Origin: JALZHR01 sp036388475
GTDB taxonomy: Bacteria; Acidobacteriota; Blastocatellia; Pyrinomonadales; Pyrinomonadaceae
DNA: 64,000 nt
NCBI GenBank assembly: GCA_036388475.1
Contig: DASVRT010000077.1
Coordinates: 51,280-115,279, forward strand
Direction of reading: 5' to 3'
Shown: piece after piece, positions 16,775 through 25,763 of the stretch
How positions within the stretch are numbered: position 1 is the stretch's first letter
How the letters are laid out: each line of letters opens with the position of its first letter
Program-made: the position numbers and the translations under genes
The notes under the pieces: generated by a model
Database searches by the model: none
Told to the model about the DNA's origin: nothing
What the model saw: the letters and a program-made list of their open reading frames with translations, nothing else

Positions 16775-18424
16775 ATGAACAACGCACAATTCGGAATGGT
16801 CGGACTTGGAACGATGGGCAGAAATTTTCTGCTGAACGTCGCGGAACACGGATTTTCCTGCGCCGGTTTTGATATCGACGCGGCAAAGCGTCAACTGCTG
16901 CTTGCCGAATCCGGCGGCTTGAAGGTCGTCGCGGCTGGAAGTTTGGTTGAATTTATCGCCGCTTTAGAAAGACCGCGACGAATTATGCTGCTCGTTCCGG
17001 CGGGCAAAATCGTCGATGCGGTTATCAATGATTTGCTGCCGCATCTGGAAACGGGCGACATCGTTATCGACGGCGGAAACTCGCATTTTCTCGAAACCGA
17101 GCGGCGCGAAATTCTGTTGGGCGATAAAGGCGTCGAGTTTATCGGCGTCGGCGTTTCGGGCGGCGAGGAAGGCGCGCGTCACGGCGCGAGCATTATGCCG
17201 GGCGGCAGGCGCGAAGTTTACGAGCACGTCCGACCGATTTTCGAAGCCGTCGCCGCGCGCGCCGACGGCGAGCCGTGCGTCGCCTATATGGGAAATTCCA
17301 GCGCCGGGCATTTCGTCAAAATGGTTCATAACGGCATCGAATACGGCTTGATGCAGATTTTGGCGGAAACTTACGATTTTATGCTCCGCGTTTTGAAAAT
17401 GAATTACAGCCGGATGAGCGAGACTTTTTCCGGATGGAACGATTCGGAGCTTAATTCTTTTCTGGTCGAAATCACGGCGGAAGTTTTGCGAAAAGTCGAT
17501 GTCGAAACCGGAAAGCCGCTGGTCGAAATGATTCTCGACAAAGCCGCGCAGAAGGGAACCGGCAAATGGACTTCGCAGGCGGCGATGGATTTCGGCGTGC
17601 CGATTCCGACGATTGACGCCGCCGTAGCAATGCGTCAAATCTCGGCGCAAAAGGAAGCTCGCATTCTGATTGCGAAAAAGTATAGTGGTCGGCGGTCGGC
17701 GGTGGGCGGTCGGTTGCAGGAAGGGAATGAACAGCCGACCGCCGACCACCGATTACCGATTACCGAAACGGTTTCGAGCCGTCTCGTTACCAGCCCGAAA
17801 GCCGCGCGCGCCGAACACGAAGTTGAAACCGCCGTCAGCCTGCACCACAGGGAAAACCTTGGCAATCTTGCCGCGCAATCCGCCGGAGACGCGATTGGAA
17901 ATCAGCCTGACGAGCAAAAAAACGCAGCTTTGCGCGAGGACTTGGCGGAAGCTTTTCCCGAATTTGTCGAGCAATTGAAAAACGCTCTTTTGAGTTCGTT
18001 TATCGTCACCTACGCGCAGGGAATGTCGCTTTTGCAGACGGCTTCAAAGGAAAAAAATTATGATTTGAATTTGTCGGAAATCGCCAAAATCTGGCGCGGC
18101 GGCTGCATTATTCGCTCGGCTCTGCTCGAAGAAATGCGCCGCGCTTTCGCCGAAAATCCCGAATTGCCGAATCTGATTTTAGACGAAAAGTTCGCCGAAA
18201 TCCTCAACCGAAACCGCGAAGACTGGCGCTCGATTACCGCCAAATTTACGGAAAGCCGCATTTCCGCGCTCTGCCTCTCGTCGGCGCTGGCTTATTTCGA
18301 CGCTTTCCGCTCCGAACGCCTTCCCGCAAACCTGATTCAGGCGCAGCGCGACTTTTTCGGCGCGCACACGTATCAAAGAATCGACAAAGAAGGCATTTTT
18401 CACACACCCGACTGGAACGAATAA
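16775..18424 (+). CDS. gnd: 6-phosphogluconate dehydrogenase with in-frame insertion
   Basis: This is the decarboxylating enzyme of the oxidative pentose phosphate pathway. The N-terminal GLGTMGRNF binds NADP. The catalytic region includes GVSGGEEGARHGASIMPGG, VKMVHNGIEYG with the catalytic Lys, and KGTGKWT. The C-terminal tail has RDFFGAHTYQRIDKEG. At 549 residues it is 65-80 longer than usual. The excess lies between about residues 303 and 385. Residues 304-331 (YSGRRSAVGG..., ...DHRLPIT) are encoded by a heptamer foldback repeat. A further 50 residues without counterpart in E. coli Gnd follow. TATAAT ends 7 nt before the ATG, which suggests a leaderless start independent of the upstream kinase. 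Confidence 0.93.
   Translation: MNNAQFGMVGLGTMGRNFLLNVAEHGFSCAGFDIDAAKRQLLLAESGGLKVVAAGSLVEFIAALERPRRIMLLVPAGKIVDAVINDLLPHLETGDIVIDGGNSHFLETERREILLGDKGVEFIGVGVSGGEEGARHGASIMPGGRREVYEHVRPIFEAVAARADGEPCVAYMGNSSAGHFVKMVHNGIEYGLMQILAETYDFMLRVLKMNYSRMSETFSGWNDSELNSFLVEITAEVLRKVDVETGKPLVEMILDKAAQKGTGKWTSQAAMDFGVPIPTIDAAVAMRQISAQKEARILIAKKYSGRRSAVGGRLQEGNEQPTADHRLPITETVSSRLVTSPKAARAEHEVETAVSLHHRENLGNLAAQSAGDAIGNQPDEQKNAALREDLAEAFPEFVEQLKNALLSSFIVTYAQGMSLLQTASKEKNYDLNLSEIAKIWRGGCIIRSALLEEMRRAFAENPELPNLILDEKFAEILNRNREDWRSITAKFTESRISALCLSSALAYFDAFRSERLPANLIQAQRDFFGAHTYQRIDKEGIFHTPDWNE
17684..17770. repeat. Heptamer foldback repeat inside gnd
   Basis: GGTCGGC heptamers (17687-17717) and the inverse CCGACCG CCGACCA (17735-17748) flank a short spacer. 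ATTACCG units (CCGATTA twice) follow, also with a 7-nt period. The element keeps the gnd frame open and adds about 28 residues. Confidence 0.85.
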
Positions 18425-18433
18425 TATGCAAAT

Positions 18434-18480
18434 AAAAAATACGGAGTTTCTAATATATTAGAAACTCCGTATTTTTTTAT
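18434..18480. terminator. Bidirectional intrinsic terminator
   Basis: A perfect palindrome (TACGGAGTTTCTAA / TTAGAAACTCCGTA) is flanked by A-runs on the left and T-runs on the right. It ends gnd and also the convergent small gene at 18504. Confidence 0.93.
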
Positions 18481-18503
18481 TTTTAGCCGGAATGAGCTTT
18501 AGT

Positions 18504-18710
18504 TTATTCGCCGGATTGACTGGAAACGTCGCGGTCGTCGTTGGCGGTGTTTTCCGTTTGAAAATCCGAGTCGTTCACATCTTGTTTCGGTCTCGGATTT
18601 TGCTCTTCTTCTTTGGTTATCTGTCCTTTATTCAAGTCAAACTCGTATTCGTTCAAATGCTCGCCGCCGATTTTATAATTCGGCTGATTTCGTGGCGGAT
18701 CTTTCCGCAT
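18504..18710 (-). CDS. Small hydrophilic protein, unknown (68 aa)
   Basis: The protein is rich in Asn, Asp, Glu and Gln with no hydrophobic core, probably disordered (MRKDPPRNQPNYKIGGEHL...). A Shine-Dalgarno-like GGGAG lies 7 nt before the ATG. A TATAAT box (18731-18736, minus) is present upstream, with no good -35. A strong terminator follows the stop. These signals, rather than homology, make it a likely real gene. Confidence 0.6.
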   Translation of the reverse strand: MRKDPPRNQPNYKIGGEHLNEYEFDLNKGQITKEEEQNPRPKQDVNDSDFQTENTANDDRDVSSQSGE

Positions 18711-18826
18711 AATTTTTCTCCCTGTTATAAATTATATTCCCCGGCGCGGCGCGCGAGCAGCGATTGCATACGCCGGAGAATAATTTATAAATTCAGGCAA
18801 AACTTATTCCTTTTTCAAAATCAATT

Positions 18827-19435
18827 TTAAATGATTGATTCAAAATCTAACGGACGATTAACATTAAAAAATAACTTTTCGTCAGTCGATAATTCATTTG
18901 TTTCGACAAAGCGAACCGAAAGAAGCTTGAGAAAATCACGCATCGAAACGGAATTTTCTTTTTCCAGCAATTCTTCGATTTTCGGCAGGCACGATTTTAT
19001 TTTGTAAACGGCGCAGAGCGGCTGAATTCTGCCGTCCGGTTGTTTCGGCACGACGGCGGCTGTATTTTCCGGCGAATTTAAAGCGATATTCGCCAAAACT
19101 TCAATCGCGTCTTTCGTCACCAGCGGCAAATCGCAAGCCAGAATCATCGCATATTCGGTTTCGCATTTTTTCAGCGCGGCGTGAATGCCGCCAAGCGCGC
19201 CGCGTTCGGGAAACAGGTCGAAAACGAAATCAAACGACGGAAAGCTTTCTTCAAATTTCGCTTTTTGATTTACGTTGATAACTATTTTTACCTGTTCGCG
19301 ACAAGCCGGCGCAAGCGCGCTGACGGCGCGTTCGAGAAAGGTTTCGCCGCTGAATTTTAAAAAAGCTTTGTCCGTTTTCATCCGCGAGGATTTTCCGCCC
19401 GCGAGCACAAAACCCTCGATAAATTTAAAAGTCAT
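18827..19435 (-). CDS. mobA: Molybdenum cofactor guanylyltransferase MobA
   Basis: MobA attaches GMP to molybdopterin to make the bis-MGD cofactor. The N-terminal nucleotide-binding signature is GFVLAGGKSSRMKTDKA (the usual Gly after RM is Lys). The ERGALGGIHAAL loop and the ACDLPLV metal-binding motif are present. The 202-residue length is normal. It is third in a minus-strand cluster after fdhD and the FdhF-type oxidoreductase, 13 bp behind the latter, which fits cofactor supply to that enzyme. Confidence 0.93.
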   Translation of the reverse strand: MTFKFIEGFVLAGGKSSRMKTDKAFLKFSGETFLERAVSALAPACREQVKIVINVNQKAKFEESFPSFDFVFDLFPERGALGGIHAALKKCETEYAMILACDLPLVTKDAIEVLANIALNSPENTAAVVPKQPDGRIQPLCAVYKIKSCLPKIEELLEKENSVSMRDFLKLLSVRFVETNELSTDEKLFFNVNRPLDFESII

Positions 19436-19448
19436 TGTTGCAAATACA

Positions 19449-21818
19449 TTAATCGTTAAACTTTCCCGAAAACATTATCTCCCCGTTTTCCAGATGCGGC
19501 GCGACGGTAATGATAACCAGTTTTGAAGTCGGGCAATTGCTTTTTTCCGCCGTGCTGGCGAGCGGGACGAGGACGTTTGCTTCGGGAAAGTACGTCGCCG
19601 CGCATTTTGGGGGAATCGGATAGGGAACGACGACGAATTTTTCCGCGCGGCGCTCGCCGTCGGCGAAATAACTGGTTAAATCGACGACCTGACCGTTTTG
19701 CAGATTTCGCGCGGCGATGTCGGCTTCGTTCATAAAAATCACGCGGCGCGAGCCTCGGATTCCGCGATAGCGGTCGTTGTGCTCGTAAACGGTCGTGTTG
19801 AACTGGTCGTGAGCGCGAATCGTAGTCATGAACAGTTCGCCGTCTTTTAACTCGACGCGGCGAAGCGCGCTGGTTTTAAAAAGCGCTTTGCCCGAGGCGT
19901 TCGGAAATATGCCTTCCCGCGGCGGGTTCGGCATATAAAAGCCGCCGGGCTTGCGGATTTTCTCATTATAATTTTCGCAGCCGGCGACGACGCGCGAAAT
20001 AGCCTGACGAATGCGGTCGTAATCGGAAACAAACGCATCCCAGTCAACCGTCGTTTTTTCGCCCAGAACCGCTTTCGCCAATTGCGCGATAATCCACGGC
20101 TCGCTGCGCAGATGTTCCGACAGAGGCTCGAAAATTCCTTTCGATTGCTGTACCTGAAGCATCGTGTTTTCCGTCGAAACGAACTGCTCCGCGCCGTTCT
20201 GAAAATCTTTTTCCGAGCGTCCGAGGCAAGGCAGAATCAGGGATTTTTTGCCCGTTACCAGAGCGGTCCGGTTAAGCTTGGTGATGACCTGCGCCGTCAG
20301 ATTGCAGTTTTGCAAAGCCTGCGCCGTGTAATGCGTGTCCGGCGTCGCGCTCAGAAAATTTCCGCCCATCGCGAAAAAGACTTTGGCTTGCCCGGCGTGC
20401 ATCGCTTTGATGGCTTCGACCGTGTCGTAACCGTCTTTTTCCGGCGTTTTAAAATTAAATTCATTTTCGAGATTGACGCGAAAATCGTCGCGCATTTTTT
20501 CCCAGATGCCCATCGAGCGGTCGCCCTGCACGTTGGAATGACCGCGCACGGGACACAAGCCCGCGCCCTGTCTGCCGATATTTCCGCGCAAAAAGTGCAG
20601 ATTGGCGATGTCCTGAATCGTATCGACGGCGTGTTTATGCTGCGTCACGCCCATCGCCCAACAGGTAATAACGCGGGCTGCGCCAGCATACATTTCGGCG
20701 GCTGGCGTGATTTGCTCGCGCGTCAAACCGCTTTGTTCCAGAATATCCGACCACGAAATCTTTTCCAGGTTTTCGATAAATTCATCGAAACCGGAAGTTT
20801 TTTCCGCAATAAATTCGTGGTCGAAAACCGCGCCCGGATTTTGCTTTTCCTTTTCCAGCAAAACCTTCATTATCCCTTTTAAAACCGCCATATCGCCGCC
20901 GATGCAGAGCGGCAGATGCAAATCAGCCAGTTGCGCCGCGCGATTTCCCAAAACGTCGAGGGGAAACATCAGCGGGTTCGGATAATGCTGCGGGTTCGGA
21001 TTGATAAAATTCATCAAACCGGCTTCGGGCATCGGGTTGACGGCGATAATTCGCGCGCCGTGGCGCTTGGCTTTCTGCAATGAAGACATCATCCGCGGCG
21101 CGTTCGTGCCGGGATTTTGCCCGATGATGATGATTAAATCCGTGTTTTCCAAATCTTCCAGACGAATGCTCGCCTTTCCGAGTCCGATTGATTCGTTCAG
21201 AGCGAAACTGGTCGATTCGTGGCACATATTCGAGCAGTCGGGCAGATTGTTCGTGCCGAATTGGCGGGCGAATAATTGATATAGAAACGCGGCTTCGTTC
21301 GAGGTTCTGCCGGAAGTGTAAAAAACGGCTTCGTCGGGCGCGCCGAGAGAATTCAGCTCGGCGGCGAGCATTTGAAAAGCGTTTTCCCACGAAAGCGGCT
21401 CGTAATGCGTCGCGCCTTCGCGCAAAATCATCGGATGCGTGAGCCGACCCTGAGCGTTCAGCCAGCGGTCGGATTTTTCCGATAATTCGGCGACGCCGTA
21501 TCTGGCAAAAAGCTCCGGCGCGGCGCGCTCGGTCGTGCCTTCGTCCGCCATCGCTTTCGCGCCGTTTTCGCAGAATTCGGCAAACGTGCGATGTTCTTCC
21601 GGGTCAGCCCAGGCGCACGATTGACAGTCGATTCCGCCTTTTTGATTTAATTTAAGCAGAGCGCGCATGCCGCGCACGAAGCCCATTTTCCCGTAAGTAT
21701 TTTTCAGCGTGTCGGTAATGGCGCCGATGCCGGCAGCGGTGTTTTTTATTTCGCCGACTTCCAAATCGCCCGTTTCTTCCGAAAATTCAGCGTTTGCCCG
21801 CCCGTGTTCGGTTTTCAT
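19449..21818 (-). CDS. FdhF/YdeP-family molybdopterin oxidoreductase
   Basis: At 789 residues it belongs to the DMSO-reductase superfamily. It has a CQSC motif near residue 68, the ENGAKAMADE segment typical of the YdeP group, NMCHESTS at the place where a Cys or Sec ligates Mo in formate dehydrogenases, and GQNPGTNAPRMM. The C-terminal molybdopterin dinucleotide-binding domain has TTIRAHDQFNTTVY. No twin-arginine signal is seen, so it should be cytoplasmic. No electron-transfer or membrane subunit lies beside it. YdeP relatives are linked to acid resistance in E. coli and their reaction is unclear; formate oxidation is possible but unproven. Confidence 0.88.
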   Translation of the reverse strand: MKTEHGRANAEFSEETGDLEVGEIKNTAAGIGAITDTLKNTYGKMGFVRGMRALLKLNQKGGIDCQSCAWADPEEHRTFAEFCENGAKAMADEGTTERAAPELFARYGVAELSEKSDRWLNAQGRLTHPMILREGATHYEPLSWENAFQMLAAELNSLGAPDEAVFYTSGRTSNEAAFLYQLFARQFGTNNLPDCSNMCHESTSFALNESIGLGKASIRLEDLENTDLIIIIGQNPGTNAPRMMSSLQKAKRHGARIIAVNPMPEAGLMNFINPNPQHYPNPLMFPLDVLGNRAAQLADLHLPLCIGGDMAVLKGIMKVLLEKEKQNPGAVFDHEFIAEKTSGFDEFIENLEKISWSDILEQSGLTREQITPAAEMYAGAARVITCWAMGVTQHKHAVDTIQDIANLHFLRGNIGRQGAGLCPVRGHSNVQGDRSMGIWEKMRDDFRVNLENEFNFKTPEKDGYDTVEAIKAMHAGQAKVFFAMGGNFLSATPDTHYTAQALQNCNLTAQVITKLNRTALVTGKKSLILPCLGRSEKDFQNGAEQFVSTENTMLQVQQSKGIFEPLSEHLRSEPWIIAQLAKAVLGEKTTVDWDAFVSDYDRIRQAISRVVAGCENYNEKIRKPGGFYMPNPPREGIFPNASGKALFKTSALRRVELKDGELFMTTIRAHDQFNTTVYEHNDRYRGIRGSRRVIFMNEADIAARNLQNGQVVDLTSYFADGERRAEKFVVVPYPIPPKCAATYFPEANVLVPLASTAEKSNCPTSKLVIITVAPHLENGEIMFSGKFND

Positions 21819-21824
21819 AAATTC

Positions 21825-22697
21825 TTATGCTTCAAAAGAGATTCTTTCAAATCCCGCGTAAATATTAAAACGATTCTGGCGCACAAAACCGAGCAGCGTG
21901 ACGCCGAATGATTTGGCGGCTTCGACGGCGAGACTCGACGGCGCGCCGACCGCGACCATTACGGGAATTTGCGCCATCACGGCTTTTTGCACGAGTTCGA
22001 AGCTTGCCCGCCCGCTCAGAAAAAGAATTTTATCCGCGAGCGGAATTTCGTTCGATAAAACTCGCGCGCCGATTAATTTATCGACCGCGTTGTGCCGCCC
22101 GACATCCTCGCGCAGCCCGACTAAATTTCCTGTCGCATCGAAAAGCGCGGCGGCGTGAAGCCCGCCGGTGCGGTCGAAAACTTTTTGCGCTTCACGCAGT
22201 TTATGCGGCAAGCGATGAATCGTCGCCGCCGAAACTCGCGGAAAATCTTTGCGTTCGATTTGTTTAGCGCCGGTTTCCAAAGCCTCAATCGAGCTTTTGC
22301 CGCAGACGCCGCAGCTGGAAGTCGTGTAAAAATTTCGCTCGATTTTTTTTAGATTTATTTTGATTTCCGGTTGTAAATCGAGGCGCACCGTGTTTTTTAA
22401 TTGACCGAATCTGCCGCAGTGTTTGATTGATGAAATTTGATTTTTGTTTTGCAGAATTCCCTCGGTAAAAAGAAATCCGGCGGCAAGCTCGAAATCGTTT
22501 CCCGGCGTGCGCATCGTGAGGGAAATCGCCCGGTGTTGAAATTTGCCGTTTTCGGCAAAGCCCAAACGAATTTCGAGCGGTTCTTCGATGGCGAGCGTGT
22601 CGGTTTCAGCTTCTTTTAATTGATTTTGCGAGATGCGTCGAATCGAAAAAGTTTTTTCGGCAAAATTATTCGCTTCCAATTGTTCCGCCGTTTTCAT
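21825..22697 (-). CDS. fdhD: FdhD sulfurtransferase for molybdoenzyme maturation
   Basis: FdhD moves sulfur from a cysteine desulfurase to the molybdenum cofactor before insertion into formate dehydrogenase-type enzymes. The family CxxC is seen in TSSCGVCGKSS, and the C-terminal half has REDVGRHNAVDKLIGA, FLSGRASFELVQKA and VGAPSSLAVE. I used the ATG at 22697 (MKTAEQ); a TTG at 22715 is the alternative. Only 6 bp separate it from the oxidoreductase gene, so they form one operon with mobA. Confidence 0.93.
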   Translation of the reverse strand: MKTAEQLEANNFAEKTFSIRRISQNQLKEAETDTLAIEEPLEIRLGFAENGKFQHRAISLTMRTPGNDFELAAGFLFTEGILQNKNQISSIKHCGRFGQLKNTVRLDLQPEIKINLKKIERNFYTTSSCGVCGKSSIEALETGAKQIERKDFPRVSAATIHRLPHKLREAQKVFDRTGGLHAAALFDATGNLVGLREDVGRHNAVDKLIGARVLSNEIPLADKILFLSGRASFELVQKAVMAQIPVMVAVGAPSSLAVEAAKSFGVTLLGFVRQNRFNIYAGFERISFEA

Positions 22698-22738
22698 ATT
22701 CCGACGATAAAACAAACGAGACTACTAAAGCAAGCAAC

Positions 22739-22832
22739 TCGGCAGTCAGCAGACGGCAGACAGAGAGTTTTCAAAATTCATCGTTGAATCCTTAAACCGG
22801 ACTGCTTTCAGCTTTCTGCCCGCTGCCTTCTT
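22739..22832. repeat. Heptamer foldback repeat overlapping the end of lpxC
   Basis: One arm (22740-22767) has GGCAGTC AGCAGAC words. The other (22797-22831) carries the inverse words and encodes the last residues of LpxC (GSGQKAESSPV). The spacing is 7 nt in both arms. Confidence 0.65.
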
Positions 22833-23676
22833 CAATAATCCGCCACGCCGATTCGGTTTTCAGTAATTTGCTCATCAGCGCGGCGTGGACGGCGTGACCG
22901 CTTTTGTAGGCTTTGATTTTTCCGCGCACGGGCATTCCCAAAAGAGCAAAATCGCCGATGATGTCGAGAATCTTGTGACGCACAAATTCGTTTTGAAATC
23001 TGAGCGGATTTTCGTTGAGCATTCCGTCGGGCGTCAGGACAATCGCGTTATCGAGCGAGCCGCCGAGCGCCAGATTAGCCCGGCGCAAAGTTTCGATTTC
23101 GGTCGTAAAGCCGAACGTGCGCGCCGAAGCGATTTCTTTTCCGAACGAGCCGTTCCGCATTTCAAATTGAAAAGATTGCCGGCGGATAAACGGGTGCGGA
23201 AAATCAATCATACATTCGACTTCGAATTTGTCAGCCGGCTCGATGCTCATCCATTTATCGCCCTGCTCGAAAACGACTTTTTCCCGAATCTGCAAAAACC
23301 GGCGCGGCGCGGGCTGCGGCGCGATTCCGGCGCGCTCGATTAATTCGACGAAGTTTTCGCTGGAGCCGTCCATAATCGGGATTTCCATATTGTCGAGCTC
23401 GATAAAGCAATTATCCACGCCGCAGCCGCGCAGCGCCGACAAAAGATGCTCGCAGGTCGAAAGCAGGACGCCTTTGCGCAAAAGCGTCGTCGCGTAACTG
23501 CACAAAGAGATGTATTCGACCGAGGCGGGAATTTCAAAATTGTCCAAATCCGTGCGGACGAAAATATAACCCGTATTTTCCGGCGCGGGCTTCAAAGTCA
23601 GATTGACCTCGACGCCGGTGTGCAAGCCGGTGCCGCCGGTTGCGGCGGATTGCGCGAGAGTGGTTTGCATTTGCAT
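22792..23676 (-). CDS. lpxC: LpxC, UDP-3-O-acyl-N-acetylglucosamine deacetylase
   Basis: LpxC catalyses the committed zinc-dependent step of lipid A synthesis. Seen: GTGLHTGVEV near the N-terminus, STCEHLLSALRG (first zinc His), RHKILDIIGD (second zinc His and Asp), and a GHAVHAAL stretch with the catalytic His. I chose the ATG at 23676 (MQMQTTLAQS). The open frame continues to a GTG at 23721 and would add a signal-peptide-like stretch, but LpxC is cytoplasmic. A TATTTT box lies 7 nt before this ATG. The last 11 residues come from a heptamer repeat. Confidence 0.93.
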   Translation of the reverse strand: MQMQTTLAQSAATGGTGLHTGVEVNLTLKPAPENTGYIFVRTDLDNFEIPASVEYISLCSYATTLLRKGVLLSTCEHLLSALRGCGVDNCFIELDNMEIPIMDGSSENFVELIERAGIAPQPAPRRFLQIREKVVFEQGDKWMSIEPADKFEVECMIDFPHPFIRRQSFQFEMRNGSFGKEIASARTFGFTTEIETLRRANLALGGSLDNAIVLTPDGMLNENPLRFQNEFVRHKILDIIGDFALLGMPVRGKIKAYKSGHAVHAALMSKLLKTESAWRIIEEGSGQKAESSPV

Positions 23677-23813
23677 AAGCGATAAAATAAGAGCAACGAT
23701 TATGCCAATTCGACGCAACACGGGAAACGCTTTGTTATTTGACTTGCCGCGGCGGCTTCCTGTCGTTTTTTTGCAACACTCGTTTTGATATATGTGGCTG
23801 AATTTACTATTAG

Positions 23814-23836
23814 CGATTTACGATTTACAATTTACA
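23814..23836. repeat. Single-arm heptamer repeat
   Basis: CGATTTA CGATTTA followed by CAATTTA, just before the gene at 23845, without an obvious inverted partner. Confidence 0.45.
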
Positions 23837-23844
23837 CATAAGTT

Positions 23845-24432
23845 ATGGCAATCGAAACCGCAGGACAGAAACCTGCTAAAGAAACAAAAATTAAAATAGA
23901 AAACCAGGCGACCATCGAGCTTCCGAAGGACGCCGAAGAGACGATTAATAAAATTATCAAAAGCCTGCCGTCCGAACACCTGCGCGGGCTGGAAAAAGTT
24001 CGCATCGTCGATTTCGTCAAACACCCGCAACTGAAAAACACGCCCGTGCCGGGCGGCGATTTGCCGGGCTTATACCATCCGCGCGCGGCGACCAAAGCGC
24101 CGTTTCTGGAAATTTCGGCGGGCGCGCTGCTGCAACCGACCGAAAATTTTACCAAGCGCTGGATGGCGAAATCGGCTTTTAAAAGCAATCTCGCCGGGCT
24201 GCTTTTCTCGCTCGTCGGGCAGCATTATTTTTTGACGCTCCGGCATTCGGTCAAGCGCACCGGCATCGAGCCGCAGGTTCGGCAATATGCGGAAAAGCAT
24301 CTGAAAGCCTGGAGCGAGAAACAAAATCAAAACAGCCGGCGCGCGAAGTTTTTCAAGCCGTTTCGCCCGTATATCGAGCGTTGGGCGAAATGGCTGAACA
24401 AAAAAGCCGCCGCGGCGCAGAAGAAAACTTAG
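23845..24432 (+). CDS. Conserved-looking hypothetical protein (195 aa)
   Basis: A soluble protein with a charged N-terminus and a central hydrophobic helix (FKSNLAGLLFSLVGQHYFL). The C-terminal region is basic, Trp/Lys-rich (RPYIERWAKWLNKKAAAAQKKT). The HHxxH-type metalloprotease motif is absent. I do not recognise a family. It is followed 62 bp later by a DUF1206 gene on the same strand. The codon use and open frame match the neighbours, so the gene is probably real. Confidence 0.65.
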   Translation: MAIETAGQKPAKETKIKIENQATIELPKDAEETINKIIKSLPSEHLRGLEKVRIVDFVKHPQLKNTPVPGGDLPGLYHPRAATKAPFLEISAGALLQPTENFTKRWMAKSAFKSNLAGLLFSLVGQHYFLTLRHSVKRTGIEPQVRQYAEKHLKAWSEKQNQNSRRAKFFKPFRPYIERWAKWLNKKAAAAQKKT

Positions 24433-24494
24433 ACGGCGCGAAAATTTTCGATATAAAATTTCGCGCTCCGGCTGACAATTAAAGCGATACTAAG

Positions 24495-25358
24495 ATGAAA
24501 GAAGAAACCTCACCGACAGTCAGCGAAAAAATCGGGGAAACGGTCAAGGCGGCAGAAGAAGTCGTTCGGCATCCTTATACGAAAACGCTCGCGCGTTTCG
24601 GATTTTACACGAAGGGCTTTCTTTTTATCGTCATCGGAATCCTGGCGGTTCTGGTGGCGACCGGACAGCGCGGCGGCGAATTAGCCGACCCGTCCGGCGC
24701 GCTGGAAACAATCGCGCGGGCGAGCTACGGCAAATGGCTGTTGATAATTTTTATCGTCGGCGCCATCGGGCACGGACTCTGGAACGTGCTGCGCGGCGCG
24801 GCGGATGTCGACAACGCGGGCGGCGGCTGGCAGGGAATCTCAAAAAGAATTATCGCCGCCGGCGTCGGCATTTTTTATCTGGGCTTGGCTTTTACTGCCT
24901 GGAGTATAATTACGGCGGAGCAGATTACCGACCGCAACGGCGAGATTCCGCGCACGTTTGCCGCGATTCTGCTCGCTCTGCCGCTCGGCGCGTCCTTGAT
25001 GTTTCTTATCGGTCTCGGCATTGTCGGCGCGGGCGTTCACGAATGTTACAGCGGCGTGACGGGCAAATATAAGGAAAATTTCAAGCTGTTTGCGGTGGAA
25101 AACAGCCAGCGGCGAATTATTACGGTGCTCGGCGTGTTGAGCTTTACGGCGCGGGCTTTGCTACTCGGTCTGGTCGGATATTTTTTTATGACGGCGGCAA
25201 TCAGGCACGACCCGAACGAAGCCGCCGGGCTGGACGGCGCGCTGGCGGCGCTGGCGCAGACCTATTACGGGAAAACGCTTTTATTTGTCACGGCGACGGG
25301 CTTGATTTGTCACGGCGTTTTGTCGCTGTATGAAGCCAGATACCGGCGCATTTGTTGA
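24495..25358 (+). CDS. DUF1206 integral membrane protein
   Basis: It shows three repeats of the DUF1206 unit, each with two membrane helices. The repeats show in ARFGFYTKGFLFIVIGI, the KWLLIIFIVGAIGHGLWNVLRG segment, and similar text at KRIIAAGVGIFYLGLAF and RALLLGLVGYFFM. About six helices in total. The function of this family is unknown. The next gene starts 3 bp after the stop, so it is co-transcribed with the EVE-domain gene and the following genes. Confidence 0.85.
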   Translation: MKEETSPTVSEKIGETVKAAEEVVRHPYTKTLARFGFYTKGFLFIVIGILAVLVATGQRGGELADPSGALETIARASYGKWLLIIFIVGAIGHGLWNVLRGAADVDNAGGGWQGISKRIIAAGVGIFYLGLAFTAWSIITAEQITDRNGEIPRTFAAILLALPLGASLMFLIGLGIVGAGVHECYSGVTGKYKENFKLFAVENSQRRIITVLGVLSFTARALLLGLVGYFFMTAAIRHDPNEAAGLDGALAALAQTYYGKTLLFVTATGLICHGVLSLYEARYRRIC

Positions 25359-25361
25359 AAA

Positions 25362-25760
25362 ATGAATTATTGGCTGGTCAAACAGGAACCGGAAAAATAT
25401 TCCTTCGACGATTTTTTGAAAGAAGGCGTAGCCGCTTGGACGGGCGTGCGAAATTTTCAGGCGCGAAATAACTTACGCGCGATGCGAACGGGCGATAAAG
25501 TTCTTTTTTATCATTCGGTTTCGGACAAAGCGATTGTCGGCGCGGCGGAAGTCGCGCGCGAGGAATTTCCCGACCCGACGGACGAAAAATGGATTGCGGT
25601 CGAAATCAAACCAATCGAGAAATTTTCGAAAGCGGTGACGCTGGACGCAATCAAAGCCGAAAAATCTTTGGAAAACATCGCTTTGATAAAACAATCGCGT
25701 CTTTCCGTGATGCCCCTGACGCCCGAAGAATTTGAAACGATTCTGCAATTAGCACGATAA
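25362..25760 (+). CDS. EVE-domain protein
   Basis: MNYWLVKQEPEKYSFDDF followed by WTGVRNFQARNNLRAMRTGDKVLFYHS is the classic EVE domain, a PUA-like fold thought to bind modified bases in nucleic acids. The length of 132 residues means the domain stands alone. Stand-alone EVE proteins have been proposed as RNA-modification readers. It overlaps no neighbour and lies 3 bp after the DUF1206 gene and 3 bp before the next gene. Confidence 0.92.
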   Translation: MNYWLVKQEPEKYSFDDFLKEGVAAWTGVRNFQARNNLRAMRTGDKVLFYHSVSDKAIVGAAEVAREEFPDPTDEKWIAVEIKPIEKFSKAVTLDAIKAEKSLENIALIKQSRLSVMPLTPEEFETILQLAR

Positions 25761-25763
25761 AAT

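Noticed and set aside
23677..23721. Signal peptide on LpxC
   Set aside because: The extra residues before 23676 look like a signal peptide, but LpxC is cytoplasmic, its family start matches MQTTLAQS, and a -10-like box sits just before the later ATG.
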